From Chloroflexota bacterium (GTDB lineage: Bacteria > Chloroflexota > Dehalococcoidia > SZUA-161), in contig DAOUTY010000134.1 of NCBI GenBank assembly GCA_030668425.1, positions 1 through 5,291 of the forward strand: 5,291 bases of DNA. Reading direction: 5' to 3'. Position 1 is the stretch's first letter, and each line of letters opens with the position of its first letter. The position numbers and the translations under genes are program-made. Shown piece by piece: positions 4,260 to 5,291 of the stretch. The notes under the pieces are model-generated. The model was given only the letters and a program-made list of their open reading frames with translations, did no database searches and had not been told where the DNA came from.

Positions 4260-5045
4260 ATGGTGCAGGAAAAACTAGATGGTAGAGTTGCGTTAGTAAC
4301 GGGGGCCGCTTCTGGAATTGGCCGGGCGATCGCTCTACAACTCGCCAGAGAAGGAGCGATGGTGTCTGTTGCCGATATAAATCTGGAGGGTGCCAGAGCG
4401 GTAGCGCGGGAAATCGGAGATTCAAACGGCAAGGCTTTGGCGATTAAATGCGATGTTCGCAAAGAGAAACAGGTGGGCAAGGCGGTCAAGGAAACAGAAG
4501 AACGGTTGGGGAATGTTGGCATTCTGGTTAACTGCGCAGGAACGGCCGGGTACGGTTTTCTCGCTGATATGACAACGGAGGAATGGCTGAGCATGTTTGA
4601 GATTCATTGCAACAGTACGTTCTTCTTTTCCAGGGCTGTTCTCAGGTCCATGAAAGAGGGTGACAGGATAATCAACATTTCATCGATAGATGGAGTCCAA
4701 GCCCAGTTTTTCGCAACTGCCTATGCTGCCGCGAAGGGAGCAATAATATCTCTTACTGCCTCATTGGCGCTTGAGGTTGCACACCGGGGAATCACGGTTA
4801 ACGCCATCGCCCCCGGACATATAAGAACCCCCATGGGGGAGATGCTGATCTATTTTGCGCCGGATTTCGACAAGGAGATACCGGCACAGAGGTTTGGTGA
4901 GCCTGAAGACATCGCTGAGCTGGCGGTTTTCCTGGCTTCGCCCGGAGCAGGCTACATAACAGGACAGGTTATTGTTGTGGATGGGGGGCTGACCCTCGCT
5001 AATCCGATAAACAGGTTCACGGTAAAGATGATGGGGCTGCCCTGA
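4260..5045 (+). CDS. Short-chain dehydrogenase/reductase (SDR), FabG-like, with altered tetrad
   Basis: This 261-residue single-domain Rossmann oxidoreductase is of the classical SDR type, which oxidises or reduces alcohol/keto groups using NAD(P). Seen in order: the cofactor glycine motif TGAASGIG (14-21), an acidic D39 at the end of strand 2 (favours NAD(H)), CDV at 64-66, NCAG (91-94), the catalytic Ser S142 in INISS, Y155 and K159 in YAAAK, and the APGHIRTP motif (184-191). Aligning the helix-4 segment FEIHCNSTFFFSRAVLRSM with E. coli FabG without gaps puts His116 where the tetrad Asn (FabG N110) sits. A C-terminal tail (about 246-261) extends past the usual DGG end. I choose the ATG at 4260 for its ribosome site; the frame runs back to a TTG at 4221. 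The substrate is unknown; a ketoreductase, sugar or steroid-like alcohol dehydrogenase are all possible. It converges with the lipocalin-like gene, 12 nt away. Confidence 0.93.
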   Translation: MVQEKLDGRVALVTGAASGIGRAIALQLAREGAMVSVADINLEGARAVAREIGDSNGKALAIKCDVRKEKQVGKAVKETEERLGNVGILVNCAGTAGYGFLADMTTEEWLSMFEIHCNSTFFFSRAVLRSMKEGDRIINISSIDGVQAQFFATAYAAAKGAIISLTASLALEVAHRGITVNAIAPGHIRTPMGEMLIYFAPDFDKEIPAQRFGEPEDIAELAVFLASPGAGYITGQVIVVDGGLTLANPINRFTVKMMGLP

Positions 5046-5057
5046 GAACACTGCTGG

Positions 5058-5291
5058 TTATTCCCAGGGGTTAGGGGCGTCCTCGGGCAAATTTGTAGGT
5101 GGCCGGACGAGCTCGGCGTAGCCTGTACCTGAAACCGCTTCACCTGCCAGATGCCCGGATACGGTGGTGCCTCCCTCCCAGAAGTCGAAGTCAATGTCCT
5201 CGAAGTCCTCGAGCACCCGAATCTCCTGCTCGGAATACCGCGCTGTGATCTCCAAATCCAGATCGTGAGCTTCCTCTTGAACTCGCCAGAG
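5058..5291 (-). CDS. AttH/CrtC lipocalin-like protein, C-terminal part (partial)
   Basis: Seventy-seven codons before a TAA at 5060-5058 remain open to the right edge, so the N-terminal part is outside the window. The sequence holds the typical end of the AttH/CrtC (carotenoid 1,2-hydratase-like) double-lipocalin family: a strand with alternating hydrophobic residues (DLDLEITARY), then FDFWEGGTTVSG, then GEAVSGTGYAEL, which matches the recalled family pattern YWEGxVxVxGxxxGxxVxGxGYVELTGY. The final 15 or so residues (RPPTNLPEDAPNPWE) extend beyond the usual ending and are Pro-rich. Family members hydrate carotenoids or act on or bind other lipids and some are secreted; the N terminus needed to judge export or activity is missing. 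An internal TTG at 5255 is not a real start, since the family fold needs the preceding strand. It faces the SDR tail to tail. Confidence 0.75.
   Translation of the reverse strand, partial: LWRVQEEAHDLDLEITARYSEQEIRVLEDFEDIDFDFWEGGTTVSGHLAGEAVSGTGYAELVRPPTNLPEDAPNPWE

Noticed and set aside
4174..4607. Several minus-strand frames opposite the SDR N-terminal half
   Set aside because: They are shadows of the SDR Rossmann region; no ribosome sites or motifs support them.

Overview
The window reads as a stretch of bacterial chromosome of moderate GC (roughly half by eye), densely packed, with alternative start codons (GTG, TTG) and clear purine-rich Shine-Dalgarno sites. I see no mobile element, CRISPR array, tRNA or rRNA. 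The gene mix suggests an environmental bacterium: a Cys-rich DUF6485-type protein, a prokaryotic histone-deacetylase-like hydrolase, a rhomboid protease with a Pro/Gly-rich tail, a LysE-type exporter and an AttH/CrtC lipocalin-like protein. Chloroflexota (Dehalococcoidia-like) is my best guess, from recalled resemblance only, and it is not firm.

Layout. Positions 1-257 (+) hold the possible end of an upstream gene and a small Cys-rich protein joined to it by an ATGA overlap. Positions 351-3507 (-) hold four tightly spaced genes, transcribed in the order LysE-family exporter, rhomboid protease, HDAC-family deacetylase, gamma-carbonic-anhydrase-like hexapeptide protein. The gaps are 31, 40 and 20 nt, so they probably form one operon. 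Positions 3508-3842 are a divergent control region with a candidate promoter in each direction and several inverted repeats. Positions 3843-5045 (+) hold a small three-helix membrane protein of unknown function and a short-chain dehydrogenase/reductase (SDR). Positions 5058-5291 (-) hold the C-terminal end of an AttH/CrtC lipocalin-like protein that runs off the right edge.

How the genes may work together. The minus-strand operon combines a deacetylase fold, an acyltransferase/carbonic-anhydrase fold, an exporter for small amino compounds and an intramembrane protease. A shared role in handling acetylated small molecules is possible but is only inference. The SDR keeps Ser-Tyr-Lys but has His where the fourth member of the catalytic tetrad, Asn, normally sits. 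The most eye-catching non-coding signal is the plus-strand promoter: near-consensus -35 and -10 boxes 17 bp apart, a perfect 10-bp palindrome in the spacer, and a second perfect inverted repeat over the -10 box. Nothing here is clearly a new defence or mobile system.
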